A stretch of DNA of 64,000 bases from Pyrocephalus nanus (Eukaryota > Chordata > Aves > Passeriformes > Tyrannidae), in contig CM076260.1 of assembly GCA_038380795.1 (NCBI GenBank), positions 82,559,843-82,623,842 on the forward strand, read 5' to 3'. Under the pieces are notes generated by a model. That model had not been told where the DNA came from. It did not search any database and saw nothing but the letters and a program-made list of their open reading frames with translations. Of the stretch, positions 13,371 through 25,800 are shown in pieces. The position numbers and the translations under genes are program-made. The first letter of the stretch is position 1; each line of letters begins with the position of its first letter.

Positions 13371-16300
13371 CCCATCCCAGAGACTGCAGTCTGCCTGGAA
13401 AGGTTTGACAGTGATTTTTCTGCCCCACCCACATTTGGCAACCCTATGTCTTTCTGCATCTGAAGTGTTCATACCATTATCCTTCATCTGAGAGTCAAAG
13501 TAGAGGAAGACTCATACAGGTCAAAGACCGGACCAGCAAACTAAAAGCCTCCCATATTCCTCCCAGTTTTGCAACTGCTAAAATGCCTAGAATTTTTTTA
13601 AAACACTTAATTTATGCTTTGAATGCAAGAATTCTCTATTGCAGCTTTTGCCAAATGAAAGTGACTTAATGTACTCTGTCAAAAATAGTCCTCTGGATGT
13701 ATGAAAGTTTCTGTCTGTTTTATAATGCATTGTTTCTAAGAAGATTCTACAGTGGCAAAAAGCATGGTCTTGTCCAGAAGCTCAGCCCACTAATAACACA
13801 CAAAGATGCACTGTATTCTGCCAGGCAAAAACATCAGGCAAGTTGGAAGCCAATATGGAAATGTTTAGTGATTTTTCAGTACAAGTGCCAGCTACTGTAT
13901 TTCATTAAAAAGGAGGAGGATTTTAAACTAAATAACAAATAGGTTCTGTAAAACGTGGGTATCGTAACATACAATGAAAATAATTTGTGTTTGGGTAACT
14001 GTAGTCACTGAAGCTAAGCCATTATAAAAAAAATGAATGGACTTTCATACGTGGTGGCTCAGAAAAACATCTCTGGAGAAAGCTCAATATAGTATTTTCC
14101 TTAAATTTTTATACATGTGCTCTGATCCTGTTGTCATTTTATAATCTACATAAAACCTCAGGTAAAAACATGGGGAAGAAGTTTGGAGGAATGTGTCTAT
14201 TTGGTTGAGTTTTCCTTCCTTGAATGGATTTTAGAATGGATTTTATCTAGGAAGATCTACTAGGAGCATTTCTGATCTCTGGCAGTAACAGGAGATACAG
14301 AGAAACTGAGCCAATGCTGTAACTGAGAGTTACAACAGTAATCTGAGTCACAGTTGTAAACTATACTGGGCTGCATGTATTGCCATCAAAGAGATACTGT
14401 CCAGAACAGCAGAGACAAAATCTGTGGGAATTCCCTGGTTTGATCAGAGCCCTGGGTAATCAGTAAGAAATGATGACAAAATACTACCAGGCAAAAAGAG
14501 CCATATTTCATTTCTGTTTTTCACCGCTGGAAATAACTAGACAATGGAGCACAGTTGGTATCACACTTACAGAGCTGGATAGGTTTGGCTTTAGAGTGTT
14601 TAGGACATGTATTTAGAGCTTGATATCCAAATTCCACCTGCATTTCTGCATGTAATTCCACAAATATACCTTGAAATCTGCTGGTATGAGCAATCATATA
14701 TTGTCATATGAAAGACTTCTCAGTACTACATGGAATGATGTTGGCTGCAGGATTTAGCTGAAGTTATATAGCCAAGTGGTCTAACACTACATTAAAAAAA
14801 TAACCAAAAACCCCATTTACCTTTCTTGCTGGAGGAAAATATCTGTAAAACAGAGGATAATTTTCATTAGTTCAATGGTATCATACCTGTTACAGTGCAA
14901 GCTGAATGTAGCTTTTAGTTTTAATCTGCATTCTTCTCTTATGTCTCAGGTACACTTCTGGGTTCAAAATATAATGATTTCAGTCCCTCCTTATTTCTCT
15001 CAACACATTTTGTTCCTTGGGAAAATCACTCTTGAAAACTATCAAAAAGACAAAAGTTATAGTTTCAGGTTAACATATGCCAAACTGATTTGTCTACAGA
15101 AATTAATTAGGCATATGGTGTATTGCAAAAGGATTTCCAGGCAATCAAGTGTCATGATAACTGAGTGACTTATAGTGTTATTCAATCTGAGGGGCACTAA
15201 TGCACCGCAAGATAAAGTCCCACCCTTCACAACTCTTAGGAAATGCATATTGTATGTGCTTCACAATCTCTGTCTGATTTACTGCTGATATTGTAAAGTG
15301 CTCTGTAATCTACGTCCAGGCTCCAACTGTACTTTAGGAGTACCATAAAGGAAATTAGCATTAATTAGATAGAGGAAAGATGAAAGACTCTAGGAAGCAT
15401 TTCAGACCCAGTAATCATGTTTCCTAAAGAGAAAGACTGAGTGTGGTCAAATAAAGCTGCTGAATGATTAGGTCAGAGGTTCCTGCTTTGCAAAGGCCAA
15501 ATGCAGTGGAAAACACTGAGCAGCCAGAGCTGAGAGAAGACAGCAGCTACACACTCGCTATTCCATCTGAACCTGGTTCCTCTTGCCCCTTGCCTGTCTT
15601 TACCCAGCCATGGCCACAGGCTGTGAATTGGAGGCACCCTCTCTAGCTCAGCTTGGCATTCCTTGAAGAAATGCTTTGGTCACACTTAACCTCCAAGGTG
15701 TCCAAATTCTGGAAAGTAAACAGTAGAAATAATAGCTTTTTTTTCTGGGGTTGTATTCTGAAGGTTTAAACTGCAATATTTCCCTGTACTCGGTCTGGCT
15801 GCAGCCACTGGGCTGTATGCAGCTGTAGAGAATGGTGAACAAACTGAGCAGCAGTTTGCCGGAGCTGTGACTGCAGCAAGAGGGGAAGTAAACATGAACA
15901 TGAAACAAGACTGTTGTCGACAGTTAATTCTGTAGATTGTGCCTGCAGAGGTATACAAGCTCTCCTATCACCATAGAAACTATCAGCAAGCTGGATGCAT
16001 CCTACAGAAAGAACTCCAGTGTTTAGTGAAGGTCAAAGGCATGCAGTAGATCTGAAGTCATGTTGAGAGCAGAAGAAAGGAGAAACATAAAGTTTACAGA
16101 CTTTGAGATGGCTCATGTGAAATAAGTATCTCCTACTCAATGTCACTGAGCTGAGCCGGGGATTTGTCTGAACAAAGAGCTTTCAGGGCCCCGCCTTGGC
16201 ATTGTTTTCCAAAGTGTCCCCACACCACCTGTAAAGCTATTACATTTTTGGTGTGTGGTGTCATTACGTCAGAAAAAAGGCAAGATGGTGCTGTGATGTG

Positions 16301-17667
16301 TGTCTTCCTTTCATATTCTTTGTTTTCCAGAGTTTACATTTGGAGCAATGCAATGCCCTCTATTTGCCTTACCATGTGAGGTGCATGGTGACACTACAGC
16401 CAGAGGTTAGAATATGAGGGTTCATGTCCAGAGACCCACATCACTCGTGAAATCACTTCCACTTTTCTGGAAGTGCATTATGAATGTAAAATGCTGCACT
16501 TCAGACTTGAAAGCAATTTATCTTCACTTTCTCTTGGTAAAAACAACCATGTAAACTCTTGAGAAAATACAGGTTGAAGACTTCCAGGACAGCTAGATCA
16601 AATTCAATTGCTGGTTAATTAATTAAAATTATCCCTTATAATGCATGTTGACAACTGGAAAGCTTTGTTTACATTTACTCAGTTACCTATATTTCTCAAA
16701 TTATTAACTGCTAGTGGAAGACAGGAATTTGAAGTCTCATCTTCACTGCATCATTGAATCAGAATGTGGTGTCAGGTATATCTGACACCCAAATTACTCC
16801 ATGCATAAAATAGAAGTCACTGCTATGTCAGAGATGGTAAATTAGGAAATAATTGATAATCAGTAGATAATTAGTTGATAATCAAGGGTGTTTTAAATCA
16901 AAAAATGTAAAGTACTTTTACCAGCATTTACATTAGCAGTAGGATATGACTCAGCCTTCAGTGTCTAACAGTTCATGTAACTATATAATTTGATTTCAAT
17001 ATTTTAATATAATTTTCATTCTGATTTTATTAGACAAAATTAAAAGAGCCTGTTAGCAGATATAGTTTTGTCTAACAACAAAAATGCGAGTGATTTTGTC
17101 ACCAATCTTCAGAAATTAAAAAACCCATTCCCATTACAATTTTAACACAAGAGATACTACAAACACTTATACACAATGTTAGAAATCTTAGCTTACTTTG
17201 CCTATTTCTGCACTAAGCATGGTGTATGTGCCATTCTAGGAATGACATGTAGGCTAGGAGCTGGAAATCTAAGATATACTGTTTTGCTTTTTAATCCTTT
17301 TTTCAGTCCACCCTTCCTTCTTAATTTAAATTTCCTCACTGAGTTTTTAAGTACATGCCAAAATCCATACTTAAAATTACAAACTTCTTTTTGCAAACTA
17401 GACATTGATTTTGTGACAGCTTCTGAAGCCCTCTGTAGCCACACTGCTCTATCTTTCCCTCTACATCACTTCGGATGTCTTTATACACAGCTGTCAGGGA
17501 AGGAAAGCAGGAACATTTTAAATGATGCTACAATAGCAGTGCAGCTGCCAACACACCTTTTCACTCAAAGTCCTATGATATTTACCATGTTTCATGAAAA
17601 AGATAGTTCTTGTAATTCTCTGTTGCAAAAAGAATGAACAGGTGGTACTATTTAATAAGTCATAAAG

Positions 17668-17702
17668 ACACACACACACACAAAAAGACACACACAAAAA
17701 AG
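17668..17702 (+). repeat. (CA)n microsatellite, short and interrupted
   Basis: Two short CA runs are separated by an AAAAG interruption. Confidence 0.85.
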
Positions 17703-18258
17703 TACAACATTTATTTGTTTTATAATACTGTGATTTGTAGGCTGACCTCAAGGCTTGACTCAGGTTTTGCAAAATGTTGGGACTGGTAAATGGGGCTAAA
17801 TGAAGAAATACAGTACGTAGCTTTTGTTTATACAGCATTAAAGCTTCATAGTAGCTATTGCTAATAGGTGTGTGTGTAAAGAGGCACCATGTTAATGAGA
17901 AAACTTGTGCTGATTAGCTTAGTGCACATATGGAATGATTCTTACTTAGAACTATTTCTGATTTGATTAAAACTGCACAGGAACTGATGATACGTCAGAG
18001 AGACCTGCTGAATGTCCAGGGAACATAGTGGACTTTTTAAGGACAATGAAATACAATATCAGGTGCTGTTTTTAGAGCAAGGTATGACTAGGTAGAAGGT
18101 CACACAAAGTGTATCTAACATTCAAGGAATAAAAACAGCCTCGACATTTTTTGTTACTTAGATTCTTATGATTTGTGGAGAAACTATCTTATTATTTTTG
18201 GATGCCTGAGTTCTGCAATTACATGAAAAAAATTTCATGGTAAAGCAGGTCCTGATAA

Positions 18259-18275
18259 TTTTTTTTTTTTTTTTT
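18259..18275 (+). repeat. T17 run
   Basis: A homopolymer of 17 T residues, ending in CAG; it is not part of any gene I can see. Confidence 0.9.
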
Positions 18276-21200
18276 CAGTTTTTCTGACTGCTTTTACAGA
18301 TCCCAAAGGAGCTTAGTTGGGAAATGACGTGGTGTGTTATAAAAGCTCTTATTATTTTAAATAAAACATTTTAGTCAAACAAACTGACTAAATTCCTTAG
18401 AATTTATAATCTTGGCAAAAGATTATTCCCCCTTTTTAATGTTTATCTTCATTCTTATATGATAATGTTTCTGGAAAAGAATGGGTAGGGAACCCCTGTC
18501 TGACTGAAAATTCAGAAAGAAAAAGTTAATGAAACAAAACCATGTAATAAGCACCAACACAACCATGATTAAAATGTAAAATACATTTGTCAAGCTCACA
18601 TATATGGAAATGATACCAACAGCCCTATCTATGTACAAATCTGTCCCATACATCCACAAGCAATGGACATTGCACAACTCAAAATGTTTTTCCAACTCTA
18701 GCTCACCAAGCACCAGACAGGCACATCCTCAGCCATGAGAATGCCACAGGGCAACATGTGGATTTTGAATAGAAGGCTGCATTCCATTCATGCAGTGAAA
18801 CTAAAGTACAGTGGAAACCGGAGTTCCTCCAGGCAAGAACTATAACTTCTAATTACCAAAGGTAAAAGATAAACTGAAAAAAAAAAATTCTTTCAGATAC
18901 TGCTAAAATTATGATGTGTGTCTTAGAAATATTTATCTTTCCTTCCCTAAGTGAACATTCTTCTGGTAACTTGGAGTTTTTCTTGGACTCTTGATGCTGT
19001 TTCACAATGATCTAAGGTTTTATTTGTAGTCTTAGTGGTGCTTATATAATTACATAAATCTAAAAAAAAAAAAATAGAATGTCTGATTATACTAAATTCC
19101 AGTTAAAATGAGTCAACTGAAAAAGGAACTATACCTCAGTGTTTCAGCTACACTTCAGAGGATCTTATATACATGTGCTCAGCAGGCCACAGAATAAATG
19201 AGGTCGTCACAGGAGATCATCAAGAGTTCTTTGAGATCACAAACATAATTAACTGTCTAATGTGGATTCATAATAAACCACACAAGGCATCAGTGTCCAA
19301 ATCTCTCTAGTCCTGAAAAAAACTAGAGCTGGGTCAAGTTCGGAACAAGAATATCTCCAATGAGAACCTGTCTTTGAGAAAGCACTCAAGAAAGTCAAGT
19401 CTAAGTAACGGAGAGTACAGTATTAAAGTTGATTCAATGGCTATTCTTCTGCAATTGAGGATAGGATCAGTTGAACTCTGCCACAGATGCTTCATCTCTG
19501 TGTGGCACCTCCACACATACCTCTGGGGTTTCCTAGACCTATTGCCCCTCCACAAAGCCCAGTAATTAAAGCTGATTCCTCCTTTAAGTGTCAAACTGAT
19601 TGCCCAGCTCCAAGTTGGCTATATAATGCATGTGGGTATATCACATGCTTGCCAAACCACCAGGCATTGTGTGGGTGAGGTTTAAAATCCATACTGTGTG
19701 TCCACTCACAGGACAGTTGTCTTTGACCTCTGCAAACAAGCCAGGTCCAAAACTGTCGGCTCATATGTCAGTTCAGGGCATTTGCAAAACAGCACCTGAC
19801 CTTTCACCAAGAACAGGAAGGTTGAAAATCCCAGACAAATACAGAAAGTGATCAAAATTCGCCCAGGCAAAACTCTGAGAGGAAGAAAGAGGGCATATGC
19901 TGGGATACAGAAAGCAAACATCAAACAAGGGTACATGCTAGGAATGGAAGTTTTTGCTGTATCATTCCCAGCTGTCAGTGCATGCTATTGCTGTTGGAAA
20001 GTATGCAAATATAAATTTCAAAAGTCCTTTTGCTTAAACATGTCTCTGTACTAACTATTTGTTGTGAATGAGTGTTATAAGGTCACTTGAGTCATGATTA
20101 GAAATCATGTAACTAAAGTCTGTATTATATATTAATAACTAGAGCTGGATCAAACTTGATTCTGATTAATTGCATAATTTACCATGATTACCATCATCTT
20201 TTTCTGTTGGTCAGGTCGGAAAAGTCTTATTAAAGGCATACAACTATAATTTCTCATTTAGGATTAAAGGAAACCTTAGGAGGAATGGTAAAAACATACT
20301 GGGAAATTCTCTAAGTAGTTGTTAATAATGAAAACTGAACACTTACAAGATACATGACATAAAATATAAATCATATTAAAAATGCATGTTGTTTAAAAGG
20401 AAACAAAATTTTCAATATTTTTAGGGAAGTGTAATATGGTACCAATGGAGTAAGATGGATTTTATAGGCAGAGTACTTTGCAGAGCACAGCAGATCCGAC
20501 TCAACTTTTTCAGATTACAAACTGAGTAACAATAGCTCACACCTTTTGCACATGCTCTCTGCTGAGCTCTGCAAGACACTTCTAGGTGAGAAGCCCCTGA
20601 GCTTTTGTCTGGTTGTCAGTCCCAGGATGTTCACTTTCTCTTTCAATGTAGGCTAGAGGCAAAAAATGGCAAAAGAATTTAGGAAAATATTCAAGACAGC
20701 TCTTCATACTGGGTCCTGCTCACTAGTGTGTTGCTGTGTTTGTACTGCTAAAAAAAGAAATCAAGGCAGAAAGTCAAAGCAGATTAGAAATCACTGTATT
20801 TCTGTACTGTTCTGTGCACTATATGCAGCCATGAGGAGTTTGGCTACCATGCCCTTCTCCTTTGTAGAAAACCTGCCCTATCTAGTAAGAATTTGCTGAA
20901 TATTGAATGCCTCCCTACTAATTTTGAATATCAGGCCAAGAAATGTGCACCTGCAAATCCCAATACACAGCTGGAGCAACATTCCAGCAGGTTCCTGCAA
21001 TGACTCATCAGCTCTGATCCTGTTCATCCCTCCAATTAATAAAAACAACAATACCTTCAAAGTCCAGTTTTAAGCCTTTTATCCAAAACCACTCGGCCAT
21101 TGCTAAAAAAATCAATTACTTCCTCTGATATACATGGAGATTCAGAGCATTTTACAGAGAACACTTTAAAAGTATATTAATCTTCACTTTAGAGTTGATT

Positions 21201-22059
21201 TTCATGTCAGTACCTTAGCTTAGTCTATTACATATTACAGACTTACTTTTAAGGAAAAAGTACAATTCTATCTACTTAGTGCAGACTCTTTTATTTTCTC
21301 TTTTATTCATTAATTTATGAAATTATCCAAATACAAGGTAGAATAAAATCTATACATATATATATATATGTAAAATAAAAAACAGGAATAAAGTAATCAC
21401 CATCAGGATTTTGGTCTGCACCTCTTCTTCAAATTAAACTAACAAATGTGGGACAGACAGGAACACTACATGTTTTTTAATGAATATCTAAGATCAGATA
21501 TTACTGATGTTTTCACATTACAGCTGCCTGATACCTGTGGAGTTTCCTTCTGATTTGCACTACACTTAATGAAAGCAGAATCAGCCCCTTAGAAGATCAT
21601 AATTTTTTCAGAAGTTGGCCTGTTGCCATACCCTTTTTTCTTAACCTAACAGTAACAACTAAGAGTTCTGGGTAGAAGCTTCAAGCACCAGATTTTTAAT
21701 TTCAGGGATGATGAAGTGGTAAATTATATCAGCCTTTCCCTTCTGTCAATTAAGCAATACAAAATGCTGCATTATTTGATTATGCCATTTTCTTTATGAG
21801 ACCTGTGTTATGGAAATGAAACACTAATCGTCACATTTGATTGCTAACAAAAAGCATATTAGTAAAAGACACAGTTCCTACTGGAGTCTTGTCCCAGAAA
21901 ATTATATGAAATTCTCTTCTCACTCTTTAAACCTTGGAAAAACAAACACAGTGAAAACATAAGACATGGATGAACTGTGAGGAAGAACAAACAGATGTGA
22001 TAAAAATTACACAATTACTGTGTAACTGTGGGACAGTTAAGAGAAAAGACCTCTCTGCT

Positions 22060-22810
22060 ATCCGCCACAGATTTAATCCGGTCCCTGACTTTCCTTCAAG
22101 ATGCCCACAGCAGAGCCCCAGTGGTGGCCAGCGGGTCTGTGAGTTGCTGCCACCCCACTCCCCATCCCTGCAGCAGATCCCTCACTTTGCTCCTGGTAGA
22201 TCCTTACCACATGGCCAGAAGGACATCAGCACCCGAGGGGGAGTCCTGTTCTGCTCAAAACACCCCAGGGCAGGAGACCACCAGTGTAAGGAGTCCTTGA
22301 GCAGCAATCAAGCAATACCCCATTCCACCCTACCCACAGTGCCCCAGTCTACCCCTAATTACAGGCACCAGCTGCAGAGGGAAAGGCTGATTACTAGAGG
22401 GTCATTACTGCTGAAAGATCAAGAAGCACCATATGGATGCTGTGAAAAGAGTTTGGATGTGAGATGCAAACAAGGGCGAGCTGTGGCTCGTGTTTTGAAC
22501 CTAGAAAGGGATGGCTCTCACTGTCAAACCAAACAGCTGTTGTAGAACCAGCCTGAGGCCTGTCTAAACTGGTTGATCCAGAAGCACTTCCGATCCCCTG
22601 GGTGAGGGCAGCCCAGTCACTTCCCAGCTGTGTCCCGGAGGTAAACTCAGGCACACCCCGTCTCCTCCCTGCCCTGGTTTGTGCAGGAAGCAATGTGGAA
22701 ACTGAGCTGAGAGCTGCCACCTGCTCAGGGCAAGACCTTGACAGTGCTGTGAGAAGATCAGGATCCTCACTGGATATCAAAGCATCTACCCTCAGCCTAG
22801 ACACAGCCTA
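22060..22810. other. GC-richer intergenic patch with overlapping open frames
   Basis: G+C is visibly above the flanking DNA. A 191-codon frame (+, 21970-22545) and a 136-codon frame (-, 22394-22804) overlap. Neither product resembles a family I know; both are low-complexity in feel and lack a clear promoter, splice or poly(A) context. It may be a decayed repeat, a non-coding RNA exon or chance. I do not call a gene. Confidence 0.4.
22342..22400 (+). repeat. Diverged duplication, copy 1
   Basis: CCCCAGTCTACCCCTAATTA followed by CAGGCA, a short variable part, and GAAAGGCTGATTACTAGAG. It is nearly identical to 23779-23840. Confidence 0.85.
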
Positions 22811-25800
22811 GATGTGCCAGATGCACTTACCAGGGGTATCTGTGTTCCACAGGGAATGGTAAAGATCCTTGAAAAACAATGGGGCGAGGTTCATTTGCAG
22901 CAGCCATCAGTCCAGGGTGACCTAATGGTGCTGCAATTTCACGTACTCACATTCCTCGATTCAAACCTACCATGAGCTAATCGATGATCCATTTGTCTCC
23001 CCATTGGATAGCAAATAATAGGGGTTTAGATGCCAAATAGGAATGCAGCACAACAGGGGAAGTTTAAAGCTCCTATTTATTTGGGACTTCCCCATATTGA
23101 GATCAGCAGCGATAGGAGGGCCAACTGAGCAGGAAGGATATTATGGGCTATTGCCTGCTCTTTGCAATCAATTCCTTTCAAATCCATGCAGGATGTAGCC
23201 TTGTCATCCTGTTTGAAAACATTCTTCACATGTTGGAGTTTTCAATGCTAAGAGGAAAGGTGGCCAAAGGGTTTCTTATGGCCAGAGAGATCAAGAGACA
23301 TACATTTGTGAGGATGAGCGTCACAGAATAACTCTTCATGTCATCCTGCTGGCTCACTGCACCTGTGCAGGCATTGTGTTTTTTAGGAAGTGTTTCAGTT
23401 TACAATATCCTGTACTGCTCTGCTGAAGCCAGAGCTATTTACAGCACATGGAAATACTACAACATGAGAAATGCTGGAATGTACAAGTTCAACATTTCTT
23501 GATCTTTCTCTAGTGCTGACAGTCGTGTCTGCACCCACAGAAATTATTTTTTAGCTGTAAGGTGATTCAGTTCAGATCAGTATTTATCTCTCCAGGCAAT
23601 AATTTCCTTTCAGGTAATTCCCACTGAGAAGGGTAAAACTTTCATACCTTGCAGGAAAGGAATCCCCCCCAACAGTAAGGCATGCATGTCATTGGCACTA
23701 TGCTTGGGTAAGTCAATTTGATGCCCAGGCAGCACTTACTGTTTAGGGCATGTTTTGCCAAATCTCAGCAGCAAAGTCCCCCAGTCTACCCCTAATTACA
23801 GGCATCAACCCCACAGGGTGAGAAAGGCTGATTACTAGAGCAAATTCCATGGGAACTAATAATGAACTGTAAAGCCCGCTCATTTGCACGATGCATCATT
23901 TTAGTAGCTTGCTTTTAACAGCATTTTCCTTTCTACATTTTTTTTTCCTTTTTACTTTGAAGAGACTGCATATTTCAAAATTAATTTCCCTAAGTGATAG
24001 TACTGGTAATTTGTTAATATTGTGGTGGTTTATTTATTCTAAATGACAGTGTAATTTAAAATCAGACATAAACAACTCACTAGTCGATGTGCTCCAAACT
24101 TGTAAATCTTACTGGATATATTACCAAGCAGAGAGCTAACTGAAGTCAAAAATCTTCCCTTTGAACTCAAGTGGGCTGTAAGATTACCTCCCACAAGCAA
24201 AATCCTGGGGACTGTTCCACAGCATGGAGTGCTGGGCATGGTGACTGGCTTTGCAGACTATAACTTTAAAGTTTGCAATTTAAATATGCAACAGCTTTTC
24301 AGATAACTTTAAATAGGGCCCCTTATTTCTTGTAGGTCAGAGTAGGGAGGGATGGGCTCTGTGAGGCCTCTGAGCAGCACCAAATACTTTGGAAGCCTTT
24401 TAGGGGGGTAGACCTGTACTCTGAGAGGCTGCACATCCCAAATGGGTCTTTGACAGAATTAAGTTAGAAGGATTTATCAGCACTTCTTATGTTTCACATC
24501 TCAGAAGTGCTATACCATGCAGAGAGTATTATTAATCAGCATGCAATTTCTGCAGGATGTCATGAATCAGAGAGTGCTGGACACCCTCCTGAAAGGCTCC
24601 ATAAATTCTGACTCATTTTTAAAACAAACACAATACAATAGTAAGCAAGGCCAAACTAAGGTAAATATGAAAACACTGGGATGCAGAAATAAGATCCCAT
24701 CCTCTGTCTCCTCCTAGCTGATACTTTCCTTCCTTCTCCAAACCACTGGAAATGCTGAGAGCTCTGGCATCCCTTCAGGAAGGATTGCCTCTGCATCTTC
24801 ATCCTACCAAATCAGAGCCTGAGTAAATCTTTGTTCAGGACTTCAGGAACTGGTTGGCTGTGAGTAAACGCTGAGTAAGACAACTTCCTTTCTTGATGGA
24901 ATTCACTAGGGAATGTATTGAAATCTGCTCTGGCATTTTTTTCCAATGATGCATCTCCTAAGTAGTTTTTTTCATAGTTGGACATGTCATGAGAGGGTCA
25001 TCACATGACATTTTTCCATGGTGCCAAGGTCTTTTTTTCCAAAAGCTGCGCCTGTACTGTATAAAATATACAACTGCGATTTGCATGTCAGTTAGGAGTC
25101 CAGTTAAAAATGGAACAGGCTGAGTGGAAAAGTCATCTCTTCAAGGATAGAAATACAAGAGAACCACACGTGGCTTGAAATACAAAGCTGAGCACTAACA
25201 CCCTAGCTTTAAGTTGATGTGGCTCAAACATTAAACTGAAGATTGATGAATCTACCTGAAATATTTTTAAGGAACTCAAAGACAACAGGGAAAAAAAGAC
25301 TCTCCCACTTCTTACAAATCAGATCAAAATAGAGAAAAAACGGATACTCACAGCAATTTCATTTTTTTCTGATTTATAGCCTTAAACAGAGACACAGAAG
25401 TCAAATATAGAGATTCGTGCAACAGATTTTATAAGTATTCAGTCAGGCTGAATAAACAAATGGTTGGAAAGCAGTGTGATTTTCTGTTTTCTATGCAGTG
25501 CTAGCTCAGATCTGGAAAAGTTCATTAGATTTCATATGACTGCACTTAGAGGAGAACTTGAAAAAAACTTGTTCACTTTTTTTTAATTCCATCATCAGAT
25601 GATATCAACTCAAATGTATAATCTGGTTTCAGCTAGCACATACCTCTGTGTAGCATTCTGAAAATTTAGACCAAGTAGAAGGAGCTGTTCTTAGAGGTTT
25701 CAGAGCACTGGCTGCTGCAAGTAATGAAAATCTTGCAAAGAAACCACTCCCTGTGTTTCTAGCAAACTGGCAGATGTTACTAACTGACTCTATTTGTTCA

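Larger units (their letters stand above)
13371..22059. other. Intergenic DNA; no gene seen
   Basis: A CA microsatellite, a T17 run and a TATATA run near 21356-21370 are present. The 153-codon frame at 17176-17637 has no recognisable product. Confidence 0.65.

Noticed and set aside
17176..17637. 153-codon forward frame
   Set aside because: AT-rich context, no recognisable domain, no splice or promoter context, and a competing reverse frame; chance is likely in 64 kb.
21355..21370. TATATATA run as a TATA-box promoter
   Set aside because: It is a short AT dinucleotide repeat with no gene or start context nearby.
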